This document shows positions 1 through 5,922 of a stretch of 9,659 nucleotides of DNA, piece after piece. The translations under genes were made by a program, and so were the position numbers. The DNA is from an uncultured Prevotellaceae bacterium (lineage in GTDB: Bacteria > Bacteroidota > Bacteroidia > Bacteroidales > Bacteroidaceae): contig CAMJAO010000062.1 in NCBI GenBank assembly GCA_946403615.1, positions 1 to 9,659 on the forward strand, in the 5' to 3' direction. The notes beneath the pieces were generated by a model. That model had not been told where the DNA came from, searched no databases, and saw only the letters and a list, made by a program, of their open reading frames with translations. Numbering within the stretch: position 1 is the stretch's first letter; each line of letters begins with the position of its first letter.

Positions 1-696
1 ACGCTGGAGAGTCTCCAGATTGTCGCCACTATAATGACCTGGAAAGAGGAACCGAATGTCGTTCTTCTTCATATAGTTTTCAATCCTTTCGGCCGTGTAC
101 ATTTCGGTTGAAAGGTTGGTGAATACCAGCAGGTTGGTAGAGCCGAAAGCATCTCCGCTGAATCCATAGTGCCGTGCCTTGTCAAAGAAAGTGGCACTTC
201 CCGCAGTATGGCCGGGAGTGAAGATTACTTCTATCTCACGGCCGCCAAGGTCTATCACCTCTCCGTCATGAAGATACTTTATCTGTCCCTTATAGTTACG
301 CATGTTATTCGGGACAATAGGCATGTCGCCGGCATTCAGAAAGACCTCTGGGAAAGGACCTACGCCACCCACATGGTCGCCATGGGCATGGGTTGCCATC
401 ATGGTGACAGGCTTGGAAGTAATCTTTGCCACGATCTTGTCAAGCCCGGGGATGTATGTCCCCGCATCTATCAGAAGTGCGCGCTCATTGCCCTCAACGA
501 TGTAGAGAGATTCATTATAGACCCTATGCCCGTTCCCTATCCATGTATGCTCGTCAAGTTGGCGAAACACCACCTCATCATCCTGATAAACCACTTTGCC
601 GCGAAGGTCACGACTGTTAACGTCTGTTCCCTGAGCCTCAACGATATACGGCATCAGGCAAAACAGCATTGCTGCAAAAAGGGTGTAAGTTTTCAT
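1..696 (-). CDS. Secreted metallo-beta-lactamase-fold hydrolase (3' end cut by the window)
   Basis: The reading frame is open for 232 codons from the ATG at 696 to base 1 with no stop, so the C-terminus lies outside the window. Residues 1-21 look like a Sec signal peptide (MKTYTLFAAMLFCLMPYIVEA) with cleavage expected after the Ala before Gln-Gly, so the enzyme should be exported to the periplasm. The complete MBL metal-ligand set is visible: HAHGDH at residues 103-108, His163 in PGHTAGS, Asp182 in SGDAFGS and His221 in PGHYSGD, predicting a di-zinc hydrolase. Substrate cannot be assigned; a subclass B beta-lactamase or another secreted MBL hydrolase are both possible. It is divergent from the sulfur cluster and shares no operator with it, so a role in sulfur metabolism is not indicated. 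Confidence 0.9.
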   Translation of the reverse strand, partial: MKTYTLFAAMLFCLMPYIVEAQGTDVNSRDLRGKVVYQDDEVVFRQLDEHTWIGNGHRVYNESLYIVEGNERALLIDAGTYIPGLDKIVAKITSKPVTMMATHAHGDHVGGVGPFPEVFLNAGDMPIVPNNMRNYKGQIKYLHDGEVIDLGGREIEVIFTPGHTAGSATFFDKARHYGFSGDAFGSTNLLVFTNLSTEMYTAERIENYMKKNDIRFLFPGHYSGDNLETLQR

Positions 697-832
697 ATTT
701 ATAATGGTTTTGTATGTGATTGCCGCTCTGAGCGAAAATGGAGAACATGGCGTCGCTTCACGCCACGGTTGCAGACACCGCAGCCGGAATCGCCATGACC
801 GCCAGTGATTTTGCGGAAAGCAGTTATTGGTG

Positions 833-863
833 CAAAGATAGTTCATATTTATAATTACGCAAA
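833..863 (-). promoter_or_regulatory. Bacteroidota-type promoter of the MBL hydrolase
   Basis: On the minus strand, TTTG (863-860) is followed after 19 nt by TATCTTTG (840-833), a full match to the Bacteroidota -33/-7 promoter consensus. Transcription would begin near 826, giving a leader of about 130 nt before the ATG at 696. It lacks the TACCA-N6-TGGTA operator seen at the two sulfur units. Confidence 0.75.
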
Positions 864-1001
864 GGCTTATCAAGAATTAATGCGGATGGAGCAATAAGAA
901 CAATGCAAAAACTACCTATAATCGAATAAAAAAGAGCAATCACTGACACTTATTTCTATCCTCCTCTTGATAACGGAACTGATTATGTGACAGGATGAAA
1001 A

Positions 1002-1044
1002 TACCAATAACATGGTATGCAGAATACCGCTGTTGTGCGATTTC
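1002..1044 (+). promoter_or_regulatory. Candidate operator array of sulfur unit 1 (TACCA-N6-TGGTA plus conserved blocks)
   Basis: A palindrome TACCA-ATAACA-TGGTA lies at 1002-1017, followed by CAGAATACC at 1020-1028 and GCGATTTC at 1037-1044, the last overlapping the -33 position. The same three blocks recur in the same order and at identical distances at 2569-2611 before the second sulfur unit; aligned ungapped, 30 of 43 positions match. The palindrome can be read as two heptamers separated by 2 nt, the geometry known for NarL-type response regulators. The position far upstream of a promoter with a poor -33 box suggests an activator site. Confidence 0.65.
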
Positions 1045-1071
1045 ACGACAGTGCTTATTCGTTTACCTTTG
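1041..1071 (+). promoter_or_regulatory. Promoter of the sulfur carrier / E1 / JAMM unit
   Basis: TACCTTTG at 1064-1071 fits the Bacteroidota -7 element. The -33 position, 19 nt upstream, reads TTTC instead of TTTG (1041-1044), so the promoter may need activation. Transcription would start near 1078, leaving a leader of about 20 nt before the ATG at 1099. Confidence 0.65.
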
Positions 1072-1098
1072 CATGCAGTTATCAGACAAAAAAAGACT

Positions 1099-1311
1099 AT
1101 GGCGAAAATAGAAGTAAATGGAGAGAGCCGGGTGGTCAACCTACCGCTCAATGTGACAGAACTGATTAAGGAACTTCTGGTAGAAAACCCGGAGATGGTG
1201 TCTGTGCAAGTGAATGAGGAATTTGCCGAACGTGAGGATTGGGATAAAATCCAGATTCAGGAGGGCTACAAAATCGACTTTCTCTATTTCATGGGAGGAG
1301 GTTCGCGATGA
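1099..1311 (+). CDS. ThiS/MoaD-like sulfur carrier protein with capped C-terminus (GGG-SR)
   Basis: A 70-residue beta-grasp sulfur carrier. The C-terminus is Met-Gly-Gly-Gly-Ser-Arg (residues 65-70), so the functional di-glycine is followed by two extra residues. Ordinary ThiS ends in Gly-Gly. A capped carrier must be trimmed before adenylation, as for Wolinella HcyS, which is processed by the JAMM protease HcyD, and a JAMM gene lies two genes downstream. The trimmed C-terminus would be adenylated and converted to a thiocarboxylate as sulfur donor for cysteine or homocysteine synthesis. I chose the ATG at 1099 because an upstream in-frame ATG at 1012 precedes the predicted transcription start (about 1078) and encodes residues foreign to the family. 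The stop overlaps the next start (ATGA at 1308-1311). Conventional pipelines may label it thiS; the neighbours favour an HcyS/CysO-type role. Confidence 0.88.
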   Translation: MAKIEVNGESRVVNLPLNVTELIKELLVENPEMVSVQVNEEFAEREDWDKIQIQEGYKIDFLYFMGGGSR

Positions 1312-2117
1312 TAGATTTCACCGAGGAACAGATACAGCGTTATTCTCGTCACATTCTTTTACAGGATGTGGGTGTTGAAGGACAGGAGAAAATCATGAAC
1401 GCCAGCGTGCTCGTAGTGGGGGCAGGAGGGCTAGGTGCTCCTGTCAGTCTATATTTGGCAGCCGCTGGTATCGGGCGCATAGGCATTGTGGATGCTGATG
1501 TGGTTGATTTAAGCAATCTCCAGCGACAGATTATCCATTTCACTAAAGATGTAGGCATTCCCAAGGTGAATAGCGCGAAGGAGAAGATAGCAGCCATCAA
1601 TCCCGATGTGAAGGTGGATACCTATTACGAATTTCTCGACTCATCCAATGCGCTCGATATCATCAAGGAGTATGACTTCGTGGTGGACGGCACAGACAAT
1701 TTCCCGGTGAAGTTTCTCATCAATGACGCATGTGTTATGGCTGGCAAACCGTTTTCACATGGTGGCATCCTCCGATTCAACGGACAGACGTTCACACATC
1801 TGCCTGGTACGGCATGTTATCGCTGCATGTTCAAAGAACCACCTCCTGCCGGCGCAGTCCCCACCTGCAGCCAAGCCGGTGTGTTGGGTGCCATCGCTGG
1901 AATGCTGGGAACCATACAGGCTGCTGAAACACTTAAATATTTCACGGGGGTCGGCGAATTACTAACCAATCGCCTACTTACTTTCGAGGCTAAGACAATG
2001 CTGTTCCGCACCGTTCCCGTAAAACATCGAGACTCATGTGCCATCTGCGGTTCAAATCCCCAAATCAACCATCTGATAGATTATGAGCAGGCAGCATGCG
2101 ACCTTAAAAAACATTGA
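1308..2117 (+). CDS. E1-like ThiF/MoeB/HesA-family adenylyltransferase for the sulfur carrier
   Basis: A 269-residue E1-like enzyme of normal ThiF/MoeB length, without a rhodanese domain. It has the N-terminal RYSRH motif (11-15), nucleotide-binding loop GAGGLG (38-43), acidic residues Asp62 and Asp64, Arg73 in NLQRQ, Lys86, and Asp130 in DGTDN. The structural zinc site is complete: CYRC (170-173) and CAIC (244-247). Cys187 in PTCSQAG matches the conserved crossover-loop cysteine. By family it adenylates the C-terminal glycine of the small carrier and hands the acyl-AMP to a sulfur donor to make a thiocarboxylate. It overlaps the carrier gene by 4 nt, indicating coupled translation and a dedicated pair. 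It corresponds to HcyF/MoeZ-type enzymes in thiocarboxylate-dependent pathways. The lack of a rhodanese domain means sulfur must come from elsewhere, plausibly the TusA/DsrE/desulfurase proteins downstream. Confidence 0.93.
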   Translation: MIDFTEEQIQRYSRHILLQDVGVEGQEKIMNASVLVVGAGGLGAPVSLYLAAAGIGRIGIVDADVVDLSNLQRQIIHFTKDVGIPKVNSAKEKIAAINPDVKVDTYYEFLDSSNALDIIKEYDFVVDGTDNFPVKFLINDACVMAGKPFSHGGILRFNGQTFTHLPGTACYRCMFKEPPPAGAVPTCSQAGVLGAIAGMLGTIQAAETLKYFTGVGELLTNRLLTFEAKTMLFRTVPVKHRDSCAICGSNPQINHLIDYEQAACDLKKH

Positions 2118-2119
2118 AC

Positions 2120-2509
2120 ATGATTATTCCACAAAACATTATAGAAGAATTGGTCTCACTAGCCGAGAAAGATGCACCCGATGAGGCATGTGGCTACCTT
2201 TTAGGAACGGGCGATACAGTAACGGAGAACTATTGGATGGAGAATATCGACCATTCGCCCGAGCATTTTTCCTTCGCGCCCAAAGACCAGTTTGCCGCCC
2301 TAAGATATGCCAGGGCGAAAGGATTGATAATACTCGCCAACTGGCACAGTCATCCCGCCACGCCTTCCCGTCCCTCGCAGGAAGACTTGAGGTTGGCCAA
2401 TGACCCTAACATCCATTACGCCATTCTCTCACTTAGGAATGGGGAAGCGCGTCTTAATTCTTTCAAAATACTCAATGGTGAGATTATCGACAAAGAAACA
2501 CATTTGTAG
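2120..2509 (+). CDS. JAMM/MPN+ metallopeptidase (Mec/HcyD-like)
   Basis: A 129-residue single-domain JAMM peptidase. The zinc site is complete: Glu22 in DEACGYLLG, then HSHP (76-79), five residues, Pro85-Ser86 and Asp89, i.e. HxHP-x5-PS-x2-D. Bacterial relatives include mycobacterial Mec, which releases cysteine from the CysO adduct, and Wolinella HcyD, which removes a residue capping the carrier's Gly-Gly. The carrier encoded at the start of this unit ends GGG-Ser-Arg, so trimming Ser-Arg is the likely first job; cleavage of amino-acid adducts from the carrier is a possible second one. The ATG at 2120 is preferred over an in-frame TTG at 2114 that overlaps the E1 stop; with the ATG the gap is 2 nt. 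There is no signal peptide, so it is cytoplasmic. Confidence 0.9.
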   Translation: MIIPQNIIEELVSLAEKDAPDEACGYLLGTGDTVTENYWMENIDHSPEHFSFAPKDQFAALRYARAKGLIILANWHSHPATPSRPSQEDLRLANDPNIHYAILSLRNGEARLNSFKILNGEIIDKETHL

Positions 2510-2534
2510 TATCTTCGGCAGCTGAAGATACTAC
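2506..2534 (+). terminator. Perfect 11-bp hairpin spanning the JAMM stop codon
   Basis: GTAGTATCTTC (2506-2516) pairs perfectly with GAAGATACTAC (2524-2534) around a 7-nt loop. The TAG stop (2507-2509) lies inside the left arm. No T-run follows, so it is not a classical intrinsic terminator; it may end or stabilise the 3' end of the first transcript, or partly reduce read-through. Confidence 0.45.
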
Positions 2535-2568
2535 TGTATGGTATAACAACAGCCCTTGAATGGCAAAA

Positions 2569-2611
2569 TACCAAACATTTGGTAGTCAGAATGCCACAAT
2601 TAGGCGATTAC
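2569..2611 (+). promoter_or_regulatory. Candidate operator array of sulfur unit 2 (same motif as 1002-1044)
   Basis: The palindrome TACCAAACATTTGGTA (2569-2584) has perfect 7-nt arms around 2 nt. It is followed by CAGAATGCC (2587-2595) and GCGATTAC (2604-2611). Order and spacing are identical to the array in front of the sulfur carrier gene: 46 nt separate the palindrome from the -7 box in both. The stretch between the -33 and -7 positions is not conserved (6 of 19 positions), so similarity is confined to presumed regulator contacts. Confidence 0.65.
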
Positions 2612-2638
2612 GAGTCATTCGAAACCGCCTTATCTTTG
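2608..2638 (+). promoter_or_regulatory. Promoter of the cysteine synthase-encapsulin unit
   Basis: TATCTTTG at 2631-2638 is a full match to the Bacteroidota -7 element. The -33 position 19 nt upstream reads TTAC (2608-2611), a poor match, as at the other sulfur promoter. Transcription would start near 2645, giving a leader of about 130 nt that includes the structured region at 2653-2764. Confidence 0.65.
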
Positions 2639-2652
2639 CAAATGAAATTAAA

Positions 2653-2764
2653 TAATCCCTATTCGGTCATTAGGATTAATGTCTAATACAATTTTCTGAC
2701 ATTAAAAGACTGACAAAATAACATAGAATCCTTTTCGGTCAGCCTAATGGCCGATTTAGGATTA
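2653..2764 (+). promoter_or_regulatory. Candidate structured 5' leader RNA of the cysteine synthase gene
   Basis: TCGGTCATTAGG (2663-2674) pairs with CCTAATGGCCGA (2743-2754) over 12 bp with one G-U. The helix is extended after a small internal loop by 2653-2661 with 2757-2764 (one bulged C). Inside, TTAATGTC (2676-2683) pairs with GACATTAA (2698-2705), and CTGAC (2710-2714) with GTCAG (2738-2742), forming a three-way-junction-like fold. The 3' arm can instead pair locally with TCGGTCA (2735-2741), so two folds are mutually exclusive. The structure ends 12 nt before the start codon, suggesting control of translation. I do not recognise it as a known riboswitch class. Confidence 0.45.
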
Positions 2765-2776
2765 AAACTAAGGTTT

Positions 2777-3718
2777 ATGGCACAGATTGCACGCACCCTC
2801 ATTGAATTGATTGGCAACACACCTTTGTTGGAGCTTTCAGGAACGGAGAAAGAATTAAAACTCCATGCGAAAATTGTAGCCAAGTTGGAATATTTGAACC
2901 CACTCAGGAGTGTGAAAGATCGCACTGCACTTGCACTGATAGAGCAGGCGGAACGTAAGGGACTCATAGGCCCCAACACAACAATCATTGAACCGACATC
3001 AGGAAATACAGGTATCGGATTGGCATTCATTGCGGCTATACGCGGTTATAAACTGATTCTGGTGATGCCTGACGCCATGTCTCAGGAACGGCGCACTCTG
3101 CTGAAAACGCTTGGAGCTAAATTGGTGTTGACCCCGGCCTATGAGGGCATGACGGGAGCTATCAATAAGGCTCGAGAACTGGCTGATTTAATAGAGGACA
3201 CATACATTCCACAACAGTTTGAGAATCCTGCCAATCCCGATGTGCACCGCAGAACGACAGCCCAAGAGATTTTGCGCGACACAGACGGACAAGTTGACTT
3301 CTTTGTCGCAGGTATAGGTACAGGGGGGACGATTACCGGTGTGGGGCAGACACTTAAAGAAAACATTAGCAAAGTGAAAATAATAGGTGTGGAACCTTAC
3401 ACCTCTTCAGTGCTTTCAGGCAACCATCCGGGACCTCACAAGATTCAGGGTATCGGTGCCGGTTTCTTCCCTAAAACGCTCGATACTACTGTTTATGATG
3501 AAATCATCCGCATTAAAGACGATGAGGCGTTTGTTGTTGGCCGATTGTTGGCAACTAGAGACGGTGTCTTTGCCGGTATCAGCAGTGGGGCTGCCGCAGC
3601 TGCCGCTATCAAATTGGCAAGACGGCCTGAGAACGAGGGAAAGACCATCGTGGTACTCCTACCTGATACAGGCGAACGATACCTGTCTACACGATTGTAT
3701 CAATTCGATGAATTTTAG
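2777..3718 (+). CDS. cysK: PLP-dependent cysteine synthase (O-acetylserine sulfhydrylase family)
   Basis: A 313-residue fold-type II PLP enzyme. Visible motifs: IGNTPLLEL (12-20); Lys47 in NPLRSVKDR, which forms the Schiff base; TSGNTG (74-79), the substrate loop; GTGGT (181-185), the PLP-phosphate loop; Ser269 in ISSGAA; and PDTGERYLST (295-304). By family it replaces the acetyl group of O-acetylserine with sulfide to make cysteine. Mycobacterial CysM instead uses a carrier thiocarboxylate, and the carrier/E1/JAMM genes next door make that donor plausible here; sequence alone cannot decide CysK versus CysM-like use. I chose the ATG at 2777 because family proteins begin close to MAQIARTLIELIGNTP; an in-frame ATG at 2747 lies inside a predicted leader stem. 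The gene heads the second unit, 267 nt after the JAMM gene. Confidence 0.93.
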   Translation: MAQIARTLIELIGNTPLLELSGTEKELKLHAKIVAKLEYLNPLRSVKDRTALALIEQAERKGLIGPNTTIIEPTSGNTGIGLAFIAAIRGYKLILVMPDAMSQERRTLLKTLGAKLVLTPAYEGMTGAINKARELADLIEDTYIPQQFENPANPDVHRRTTAQEILRDTDGQVDFFVAGIGTGGTITGVGQTLKENISKVKIIGVEPYTSSVLSGNHPGPHKIQGIGAGFFPKTLDTTVYDEIIRIKDDEAFVVGRLLATRDGVFAGISSGAAAAAAIKLARRPENEGKTIVVLLPDTGERYLSTRLYQFDEF

Positions 3719-3739
3719 TGAATGAGTAAACGTTGAGAT

Positions 3740-4219
3740 ATGAGTGAAAACAAAAAATTGAGCTTAATTGCCTTCTCTGGCGATTTTGACAAATTAACGG
3801 CGGTTTTCACCCTCGGAACGGGGGCTGCCGCTGTGGGGTATGAGGTGAACATATTCTTCACCTTTTGGGGATTGGATGCCATAAAAAAGAAGCAAGGACG
3901 CTCGCTGACAGGCGGCAACTGGCTGACAAAGATTTTCGGATTCATGATGGGAGGCCTTAGGGTAACCCCCACCTCTCGATTCAACTTTTTCGGAGCCGGA
4001 CCAAAGATTTTCCGCTACTTGATGAGGAAAAACAACGTGGCAACATTGGAAGAGCTGGTCGAGGCTGCGAAGGCTCTAGGTATCAATTTATATGCCTGCG
4101 AAATGGCGATGCATGTGCTAGGACTGACCAAAGACGACTTCATCCCTGAGGTGAAGGATGTGCTCGGTGTGGCTTCATTCCTCAAATTGTCCGAGGGTGG
4201 CCGAACAATGTTCATATAA
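3740..4219 (+). CDS. DsrE/DsrF/DrsH-like (DsrE2-type) sulfur-relay protein
   Basis: A 159-residue protein of the DsrE2 type. The hallmarks are an N-terminal beta strand plus glycine-rich turn (LIAFSGDFDKLTA), the segment FFTFWGLDAIKKKQG (39-53), a Met/Gly-rich stretch near FGFMMGG, and a single cysteine, Cys120, in LYACEMAMHVLGLTKDD. That cysteine sits where DsrE-family proteins carry the persulfide-accepting residue. Relatives with TusA and rhodanese partners pass sulfane sulfur between proteins in the cytoplasm. It starts 21 nt after the cysteine synthase stop and is followed 18 nt later by a TusA-like gene, the usual DsrE-TusA pairing. Hydrophobic stretches around residues 21-45 suggest a compact core or possible membrane contact, but no clear transmembrane helix is evident. 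Donor and acceptor are inferred. Confidence 0.85.
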   Translation: MSENKKLSLIAFSGDFDKLTAVFTLGTGAAAVGYEVNIFFTFWGLDAIKKKQGRSLTGGNWLTKIFGFMMGGLRVTPTSRFNFFGAGPKIFRYLMRKNNVATLEELVEAAKALGINLYACEMAMHVLGLTKDDFIPEVKDVLGVASFLKLSEGGRTMFI

Positions 4220-4237
4220 ATTAAAAATCATAAGATA

Positions 4238-4462
4238 ATGGCTACAAAAGTATTGGACATCACGAAAGAACATTGCCCGATGACTTTCGTAAAAACAAAA
4301 ATTGAACTGTCGAAACTGCAACCTGGCGACATACTGGAGGTGCTTCTGGCTGAAGGCGAACCGCTCGACAATGTTCCACGCAATGCAAAGGAACAAGGAT
4401 ACAACGTGCTCTCTGTGGAACATGTGAAAGGAACGACACATAAGATAATCATAAAAAAATAA
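4238..4462 (+). CDS. TusA-like sulfurtransferase, CPxT variant
   Basis: A 74-residue TusA/SirA-family protein. The catalytic motif is at residues 13-16, CPMT, followed by FVKTKIEL; classical TusA has CPxP, so the second proline is replaced by threonine. Cys13 is the only cysteine and should carry the persulfide. The C-terminal half (LQPGDILEV, then alternating strands to the end) fits the small two-layer alpha/beta TusA fold. In known systems TusA accepts sulfur from a cysteine desulfurase and passes it to DsrE-type proteins or other acceptors; both partners are encoded here, with DsrE immediately upstream and the desulfurase two genes downstream. The start codon follows an AT-rich leader typical of Bacteroidota. 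The encapsulin gene begins 11 nt after its stop. Confidence 0.88.
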   Translation: MATKVLDITKEHCPMTFVKTKIELSKLQPGDILEVLLAEGEPLDNVPRNAKEQGYNVLSVEHVKGTTHKIIIKK

Positions 4463-4473
4463 GAGACAAGATT

Positions 4474-5913
4474 ATGGCAGATTCAAATTTACAACGCAGT
4501 GTGACCACTGCTACAGCCAGAAGACTGGCGACAACAACCAAGACTGCTCCGCAGATGGGCAGCATCACCCCGAGACTGTTGCTTAAACTACTTCCATGGG
4601 TACAGGTCTCCGGTGGCACGTTCCGTGTCAACCGCACCAAGGTTGAACTTCGCAAAAGTGAGCGCTTGCCCATACAATTTCTCGACGGTGTACCCTCATT
4701 TTCTTCCAAGAGCCTGAAGGCTATCCCATTGTTTTCTGAATTCGACGATGAGATCGTCAGCCGTCTGGCACGTTCATTCGAGACCCAAGAAGTGGAATAT
4801 GGCAAACTATTTGTCGAAGAGGGAAAGGACAAGCAGCGTTTCTTCATCATTGCTAGCGGACAGGCTGAGGTTATCAGCAAGGGGTCTCATGGTGAAGAAC
4901 TGCGCATAGCCCTGCTGGGTAACGGTGAATATTTCGGTGAAGCCGACCTTTTGGATGATGCGAAATCGACAGTCTCTGTGAGGGCCGTTACACCCACCAT
5001 TTTCCTCGGTTTGAAACTAAAGGAATTGGAAAAGTTAATCAAAGAGGTTCCCGAATTTCGTGAGACTTTCAACAAGGCCGTTGACAAGCAATTACGACTG
5101 AAAGCAACGGTCAATGACCACGGGGAAAAACATATCGACTTGGTTTCAGGTCATGAAGAGGACAACATCATTCCTGAGACATATATCGATTACGAGGAAT
5201 ACCCTACAGAATACTCCCTGAACACTTTGCAGACTGTAGTACGTGTGCACACCCGTGTCAGTGACCTATACAACAATCCCTACAACCAGTTGGAGGAACA
5301 ACTTCGTCTATCGATAGAAAGCATCAAGGAGCGTCAGGAATGGGAGCTGGTCAACAACAAAAAATTCGGGTTGCTGGCTTCGGTCAATCCCGCATACCGT
5401 ATTTCCGCGCGTTATGGCTCTCCCACACCCGACGACCTCGACGAATTGTTAAGTCTGGTATGGAAAGAACCCGCATTCTTCGTAGCACATCCGCGGGCCA
5501 TCGCTGCTTTTGAGCGCGAGTGTACATGGCGTGGCGTACCTCCTGTGACAACTGATTTGTTTGGTACGAAAGTCATCCTCTGGCGCGGTGTGCCATTGAT
5601 CCCGTCCGACAAAGTGGAGGTGGAAGGACAGTACTTGACAGGGCGCGGTGTGGGAACCACAAAGATTATCCTTGTCCGTACAGGTGAGCAGAACCAAGGT
5701 GTTATAGGGCTCCATCAGAGTGGTATACCTGGTGAGATAGCGCCATCTCTTTCAGCACGTCTGATGGGACTCGACAAATTTGGTGTCGCTTCTTATTTGC
5801 TCACGAAGTATTTTTCACTTGCCACTCTCACAGATGACGCTATCGCTGTGTTGGAGAATGTCGAAGTTGGCTACTATCACGATTATCAGCATAGGAATAA
5901 AGTAGAGAAATAA
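4474..5913 (+). CDS. Family 2B encapsulin shell protein with cyclic-nucleotide-binding-like domain
   Basis: A 479-residue HK97-fold encapsulin of family 2 (SrpI-related). The N-terminal family signature is clear: ATARRLATTTKTAPQMGSIT (13-32), TPRLLLKLLPWVQV (32-45) and GGTFRVNR (47-54). A cNMP-binding-like domain is inserted at about residues 80-205, which defines subfamily 2B; its phosphate cassette region FGEADLLDDAKSTVSV (154-169) keeps Gly-Glu but has Ser165 where cyclic-nucleotide receptors have the phosphate-binding Arg, so ligand binding is uncertain. The capsid fold resumes at about 235 (TYIDYEEYPTEYSLNTLQT) and runs to the C-terminus. The protein should assemble into a closed cytoplasmic compartment with the extra domain exposed on the outside, as in family 2B structures. 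The next gene encodes a cysteine desulfurase with a long N-terminal extension, the expected cargo. The known Acinetobacter desulfurase encapsulin accumulates elemental sulfur, and the same is inferred here. Confidence 0.93.
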   Translation: MADSNLQRSVTTATARRLATTTKTAPQMGSITPRLLLKLLPWVQVSGGTFRVNRTKVELRKSERLPIQFLDGVPSFSSKSLKAIPLFSEFDDEIVSRLARSFETQEVEYGKLFVEEGKDKQRFFIIASGQAEVISKGSHGEELRIALLGNGEYFGEADLLDDAKSTVSVRAVTPTIFLGLKLKELEKLIKEVPEFRETFNKAVDKQLRLKATVNDHGEKHIDLVSGHEEDNIIPETYIDYEEYPTEYSLNTLQTVVRVHTRVSDLYNNPYNQLEEQLRLSIESIKERQEWELVNNKKFGLLASVNPAYRISARYGSPTPDDLDELLSLVWKEPAFFVAHPRAIAAFERECTWRGVPPVTTDLFGTKVILWRGVPLIPSDKVEVEGQYLTGRGVGTTKIILVRTGEQNQGVIGLHQSGIPGEIAPSLSARLMGLDKFGVASYLLTKYFSLATLTDDAIAVLENVEVGYYHDYQHRNKVEK

Positions 5914-5922
5914 AATGCTCAC

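Larger units (their letters stand above)
697..1098. other. Divergent intergenic region between MBL hydrolase and sulfur carrier gene
   Basis: This 402-nt gap has no convincing gene. Its left part is the untranslated leader of the MBL gene and contains a GC-rich block (about 749-812) with two short perfect inverted repeats: GGCGT/ACGCC at 749-764 and CGCT/AGCG at 724-734. The MBL promoter lies at 833-863. About 864-1000 is AT-rich and I see nothing definite in it. The right part holds the operator and promoter of the sulfur carrier unit. Confidence 0.6.

Noticed and set aside
1..696. MBL protein as an ETHE1-type persulfide dioxygenase linked to the sulfur genes
   Set aside because: It has a signal peptide, is divergently transcribed from a promoter without the shared operator, and shows only general MBL motifs.
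169..798. A 209-codon plus-strand open frame
   Set aside because: It lies antisense to the MBL hydrolase, whose signal peptide and all metal ligands are clear, and its own translation has no recognisable domain.
1012..1098. Upstream start (ATG at 1012) for the sulfur carrier, giving 99 residues
   Set aside because: The predicted -7 element (1064-1071) lies inside this stretch and the added 29 residues do not fit a carrier protein.
2747..2776. Upstream start (ATG at 2747) for cysteine synthase
   Set aside because: Family N-termini align from the ATG at 2777, and the upstream ATG is within a predicted leader helix.
2640..2776. Known SAM-type riboswitch before cysteine synthase
   Set aside because: I could not match the core sequences or helices of any SAM riboswitch class I can recall; only an unassigned structured leader is supported.
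4474..5913. Plain CRP-family regulator because of the cNMP-like domain
   Set aside because: There is no helix-turn-helix, and both flanks of the domain match family 2 encapsulin.
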